In this document: positions 6,683-10,082 of the stretch, piece after piece | Numbering within the stretch: position 1 is the first letter of the stretch | Layout of the letters: every line of letters starts with the position of its first letter | Source: Rhodoferax sp. | Lineage (GTDB): Bacteria; Pseudomonadota; Gammaproteobacteria; Burkholderiales; Burkholderiaceae_C | NCBI GenBank assembly: GCA_020048795.1 | Contig: JAIFMA010000177.1 | Location: 1 to 10,082, forward strand | Direction: 5' to 3' | DNA: 10,082 nt | Translations under genes and position numbers: made by a program | Notes under the pieces: model-generated | Databases searched by the model: none | The model's input: only the letters and a program-made list of their open reading frames with translations | Told to the model about the DNA's origin: nothing

Positions 6683-7221
6683 TTAAAACGCGTACCCCAA
6701 CTCTCCCAGCCTGGCGCGGATCAACTTGTTCAGCTCTGCCCCCTGGGCCATTTGTTCACCCAAGCGTTCAGTGAGCTGCTGCATCCTGGCGATAAAGTTT
6801 TCGTCGTTATCGTCCACTTTTTCCGCGCCGACGTAACGGCCAGGGGTGAGGACGTGGCCGTGCTGGGCGATCTCGGCCAGTTTGACGCTGCGGCAAAATC
6901 CCGGAATATCGGCATAGGGTGCTGGATTCCCGCCTTCGCGGGAATGACGGGCGAGGTCACCCAGAAGGCGTTGACCTCGGTGTAATAGTCGCGGTCTTCC
7001 AGCTCGGCCTCGATGTCGCCGGGCTGGGCTTCGTGACAGAAATAGTCGTCTGTCGGGTTGGTCAGCTGCGTGACCAGATCGGCACGCCGGGCGGCAAAGG
7101 TGTCGCTGATGTATTTGACAAAGATCAGGCTGAGCACCAGGTGTTTGTATTCGGCGGCGCCCATGTTGGTGCGTAGCTTGTCGGCGGTGGCCCAAAGGGT
7201 CTTTTTAATGTCGTCGAGCAT
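6683..7221 (-). pseudogene. hsdM: Type I restriction-modification methylase HsdM, core deleted
   Basis: Only the two ends of HsdM survive. The N-terminal part (7221 to about 6963, frame of 7221) is a typical HsdM N-terminal helical domain: TLWATADKLRTNMGAAEYKH, LIFVKYISD and ELEDRDYYTEVNAFWV. The C-terminal part (about 6915 to 6683) is in another frame: YADIPGFCRSVKL, HGHVLTPGRYVGAEKVDDN, and the end NKLIRARLGELGYAF. Between them, in place of roughly 350 residues, lie about 40 bases centred on a palindromic repeat (6926-6945). The missing part includes the SAM-binding motif and the NPPF catalytic motif, so no methylase can be made. Normal HsdM has about 500 residues. No hsdS or hsdR is in the window. 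The intact ends suggest a single deletion rather than gradual decay. Confidence 0.85.
6926..6945. repeat. dRS3-like palindromic repeat at the hsdM deletion junction
   Basis: ATTCCCGC, a four-base loop CTTC and GCGGGAAT form a perfect 8-bp stem. It fits the pattern ATTCCC-N8-GGGAAT described as dRS3 in Neisseria, and similar units are widespread in beta- and gammaproteobacteria, where accidental translation gives peptides such as VIPAKAGIQ or SREGGNP. The repeat sits exactly where the two hsdM fragments meet. Confidence 0.8.
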
Positions 7222-7347
7222 GGGTAGCTTCGTCCCTTGAAGTTGGTTGTTTTGCTTGTGGTGGGACTATAGCGAGTGCAGTGGCCAGTTTTGTGCGCCT
7301 GGACTGGCAGGCGGTGCACAGGGGTTGATTTTTGTGGGTTGACTGGG
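7222..7347. other. Intergenic region between the hsdM remnant and the HTH gene
   Basis: The divergent upstream region. On the minus strand TATAGT (7271-7266) could be a -10 box for the hsdM/hepT/mntA unit, but no good -35 lies at the right distance. On either strand CGCCTG (7296-7301) and CAGGCG (7308-7313) form a 6-bp stem with a 6-base loop, within GC-rich flanks. I see no gene here. Confidence 0.3.
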
Positions 7348-7384
7348 TTGCAAAAGTAGGTTTAATCGACTAATATTTTATAAT
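7348..7384 (+). promoter_or_regulatory. Sigma-70-type promoter of the HTH gene
   Basis: TTGCAA (7348-7353) and TAATAT (7371-7376) are separated by 17 bases in an AT-rich stretch that stands out from the GC-rich surroundings. A second, perfect TATAAT lies at 7379-7384 but lacks a matching -35. Either would start transcription close to 7383-7391, at or past the ATG at 7385, which favours the downstream TTG start. Confidence 0.55.
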
Positions 7385-7405
7385 ATGAAAATTTGTGGAG
7401 GTTGG

Positions 7406-7648
7406 TTGACTGAGCGCGAGAGGATGTTTTGTGAGCTGTATGTCGGCCCCGGACGGCACTGCGCTGCGCTGGCGGCCCGCCTCGCGGGTTACGCGCCGGG
7501 GTGCTCTCACGTAGCAGGCTGTCAGTTCCTCAAGCAGTCAAAAATTGCAGCCACTGTAAGGGGGCTCGAAGCCGCTTTAGCGCGGCAGATAAACGCGCGG
7601 CAGACCCAAAACAAGCGGACAAAGCGTAGTCAACGAATGCTGGATTGA
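7406..7648 (+). CDS. Small HTH protein resembling phage terminase small subunit
   Basis: An 80-residue protein if it starts at TTG 7406, where GGAGG lies four bases upstream; ATG 7385 would give 87 residues but overlaps the promoter. The core LTERERMFCELYV, then RHCAALAARLAGYAPG, then FLKQSKIAATVRGLEAAL follows the pattern of the N-terminal DNA-binding domain of terminase small subunits (LT..Q..F..EY......A..AGYS......G...L....V...I..L). In phages that subunit recognises the packaging site. Here no terminase large subunit or other phage gene follows, and the protein is short, so it is either a prophage remnant or an independent DNA-binding protein. The C-terminal end is very basic (QTQNKRTKRSQRMLD). 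It lies divergently from the hsdM remnant. Confidence 0.5.
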   Translation: MTERERMFCELYVGPGRHCAALAARLAGYAPGCSHVAGCQFLKQSKIAATVRGLEAALARQINARQTQNKRTKRSQRMLD

Positions 7649-7877
7649 TTGGCAAAAGCAGCCAGACCGATGCAAAAGCAAAGCGGCATTCACCAGCGAT
7701 ATGCGCGACAAATTCCCGAATCTTGAGAGTCAACCTGTTATCCAGGGCTGGTGCGGGTGGACGAAGGTCGGGATGCGCTGCTACAACACGCGCATGGCGA
7801 TTCTTGCAGTGCCAAAGCAGCGTCCAGCCAGGCAGAGCCGGCGGGTTGGGCGGAACAGGCTGGGGCATCAGCGATAG
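7593..7877 (+). pseudogene. Coding-like frame overlapping the end of the HTH gene, no good start
   Basis: The frame is open for 94 codons and overlaps the last 56 bases of the HTH gene in the +1 frame. The only standard start inside is ATG 7701 (58 residues), without a clear Shine-Dalgarno sequence. The reading is protein-like in the middle: WQKQPDRCKSKAAFTSDMRD, then KFPNLESQPVIQGWCGW, preceded by an RGRPK that resembles an AT-hook. The end is basic and less convincing. It may be the rest of the HTH gene after a +1 shift, or a broken neighbour. I cannot name a family. Frames on the opposite strand here are arginine- and proline-rich and less convincing. Confidence 0.35.
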
Positions 7878-7910
7878 GGTGAGCAAGTCACGGCCCAATG
7901 GTCAATAATT

Positions 7911-9119
<1,209 letters not shown>

Positions 9120-9219
9120 CAGGCGGTCTCCTTGCAAAAAACAACACACTTGCGAGCTATAAAAAATAGAGCTGGTCGTGTATATGGGACGGGGGCTAGA
9201 GGCTCTTTATTCATAAAAT
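9120..9219 (-). other. Gap between ATPase and permease genes
   Basis: One hundred bases that hold the permease Shine-Dalgarno sequence (AAGGAG near 9132-9127) and, over most of the rest, the second interspersed repeat. I see no promoter. Confidence 0.5.
9158..9219. repeat. Interspersed REP-like repeat, copy 2
   Basis: The sequence from TATAAAAAATAGAGCTGG to GGGCTAGAGGCTCTTTAT, with AT-rich ends, is the same type of element as 5661-5722. The shared features are an AGCTG start, a GTATA or GCATA at the same offset, and the closing GGGCTAGAGG / GGGCTGGAGT. It follows the ATPase stop codon directly and lies inside the transporter operon. Confidence 0.6.
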
Positions 9220-9912
9220 TCAGGGTGCCACTGCGGTGGTCAGACCCGCCGGGTGCGGATTGCGCGCATCGCTGGCCACCACCCCATCGACAAAACGCAC
9301 GATGCGCTTGGCATAAGCTGCCATGTCGCTTTCATGGGTCACCATCAGCACGGTGATGCCATGGTCAACATTGAGCTTCCACAACAGATTCATGATCTCC
9401 AGGCTGCGCTGGGTGTCCAGATTGCCGGTGGGCTCGTCGGCCAGCAGCACGGCGGGTTCGGTCACGATGGCGCGGGCAATCGCCACGCGCTGTTGCTGGC
9501 CGCCCGACAACTCGGCCGGGGTGTGGTGTTCCCAACCTGCCAGACCCACCGAGGCCAGGGCTTTTTTGGCGGCGGCGTGGCGCTGCCTGGCAGGCTCACC
9601 CCGGTACAACAGCGGCAGCTCGACGTTTTCTTGCGCCGACGTGCGCGCCAGCAGGTTAAAGCCCTGAAATACAAAACCCAGGTAACGCCGGCGCAACAGG
9701 GCGCGCTGGTCGCGGCTGAGCGTCTCCACATGCACACCGTTAAAGATGTACTCGCCGGTGGTCGGTGTGTCAAGGCAGCCCAGCGTGTTCATGGCAGTCG
9801 ATTTACCCGAGCCGCTGGGGCCCATGATGGCGACCAGCGCCGTGGCACCCTGACCATACATTTTGGTCACGCCCTTGAGCGTGATCAGTGGCACCGCGCT
9901 CATGGCTTTCAT
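9220..9912 (-). CDS. MacB-like ABC transporter ATP-binding protein, apparent internal deletion
   Basis: A 230-residue ATPase that would power the efflux pump with the permease downstream. Walker A GPSGSGKST is at 31-39, the Q-loop at Gln83 (VFQGFNLL), the signature LSGGQ at 135-139, Walker B VLLADE at 155-160 and the H-loop His193 (VTHES). The order and the stretches GCLDTPTTGEY and DEPTGNLD are those of the MacB/LolD family. Odd point: relatives have about 15-20 residues of the form ALKGVDLxIxxGDF between the N-terminal YGxG(x)TA and VAIMGPSGSGKST; here GQGATA runs straight into LVAIMG. The A-loop aromatic Tyr19 is therefore only 12 residues before Walker A instead of about 28-30. The frame stays open, so a protein is made, but adenine binding and folding may be impaired. 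The start codon overlaps the stop of the adaptor gene (ATGA). Confidence 0.85.
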   Translation of the reverse strand: MKAMSAVPLITLKGVTKMYGQGATALVAIMGPSGSGKSTAMNTLGCLDTPTTGEYIFNGVHVETLSRDQRALLRRRYLGFVFQGFNLLARTSAQENVELPLLYRGEPARQRHAAAKKALASVGLAGWEHHTPAELSGGQQQRVAIARAIVTEPAVLLADEPTGNLDTQRSLEIMNLLWKLNVDHGITVLMVTHESDMAAYAKRIVRFVDGVVASDARNPHPAGLTTAVAP

Positions 9913-10082
9913 GGTTTGGTGGCCGCAGCGGTGCTGCGCTGGTCGGTGATGACCTGCATGCCTTCTTTCAGGTCGCCCTCGGTGATCTCGGTCATGCGGC
10001 CATCGCTGATGCCGGGTGTGACCTTCACCGCCATGGCCGAGCCATCCTGCAACACCCAGACCTGTTTGGCCTGGCCACCGGT
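9909..10082 (-). CDS. MacA-like periplasmic adaptor (HlyD/RND family), C-terminal end only
   Basis: The last 57 residues of a membrane-fusion adaptor; the rest lies beyond the right edge. The reading QAKQVWVLQDGSAMAVKVTP, then GISDGRMTEITEGDLKEGMQ and VITDQ is the typical C-terminal beta domain of MacA-like proteins (usually V.V...G....V..G...G...E...GL..G..V). Adaptors of this type bridge the inner-membrane permease and a TolC-like outer-membrane channel. Its stop overlaps the ATPase start by four bases (ATGA), indicating coupled translation in the order adaptor, ATPase, permease. Confidence 0.85.
   Translation of the reverse strand, partial: TGGQAKQVWVLQDGSAMAVKVTPGISDGRMTEITEGDLKEGMQVITDQRSTAAATKP

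Noticed and set aside
7296..7313. 6-bp hairpin as a terminator
   Set aside because: No gene ends just upstream on either strand and no T-tract follows directly, so a terminator role is not supported.
7530..7898. A 122-codon open frame on the minus strand
   Set aside because: It has no Shine-Dalgarno sequence or family pattern, and it overlaps the HTH gene, which has a promoter and a recognisable fold pattern.

Overview
The window looks like a chromosomal segment of a betaproteobacterium of the order Burkholderiales, most likely Comamonadaceae (Rhodoferax or Polaromonas type). This rests on the style of the proteins, the GC-rich third codon positions and two copies of a short repeat that I recall from that family. 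It is inference from memory, with no database search behind it.

Left part, plus strand (1-3875): five closely packed genes, mostly RNA and ribosome housekeeping. They are the 3' part of trhP (tRNA U34 hydroxylation), arfB (rescue of stalled ribosomes), a 118-residue protein I do not recognise, rbgA/ylqF (ribosome assembly GTPase) and a DHH/DHHA1 phosphoesterase. Gaps of 3 to 22 bases, and an 11-base overlap after arfB, suggest co-transcription.

Centre-left, minus strand (5345-3890): a two-gene export unit. It encodes a secreted caspase-like (C14) peptidase, followed after 10 bases by a lipoprotein with a thioredoxin fold and a CPHC active site. The lipoprotein appears to start at a TTG with its Shine-Dalgarno sequence touching the peptidase stop codon. 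The unit converges on the phosphoesterase with only 14 bases between stops.

Middle (about 5480-7900): an accessory region with signs of decay. From right to left it holds a small HTH gene resembling phage terminase small subunits, with its own promoter and a coding-like continuation in another frame; an hsdM gene (type I restriction-modification) reduced to its two ends around a palindromic repeat; an apparently intact HepT-MntA (HEPN ribonuclease / nucleotidyltransferase) toxin-antitoxin pair; and a short coding-like remnant next to an interspersed repeat. I read it as an old type I restriction locus that lost its core while the toxin-antitoxin pair survived.

Right part, minus strand (10082-7911): a MacAB-type efflux operon with the end of the MacA-like adaptor, a separate ATPase and a separate MacB-like permease. 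The ATPase seems to lack about 15-20 residues just before Walker A, and a second copy of the interspersed repeat lies between the ATPase and permease genes. Whether this transporter works is an open question.
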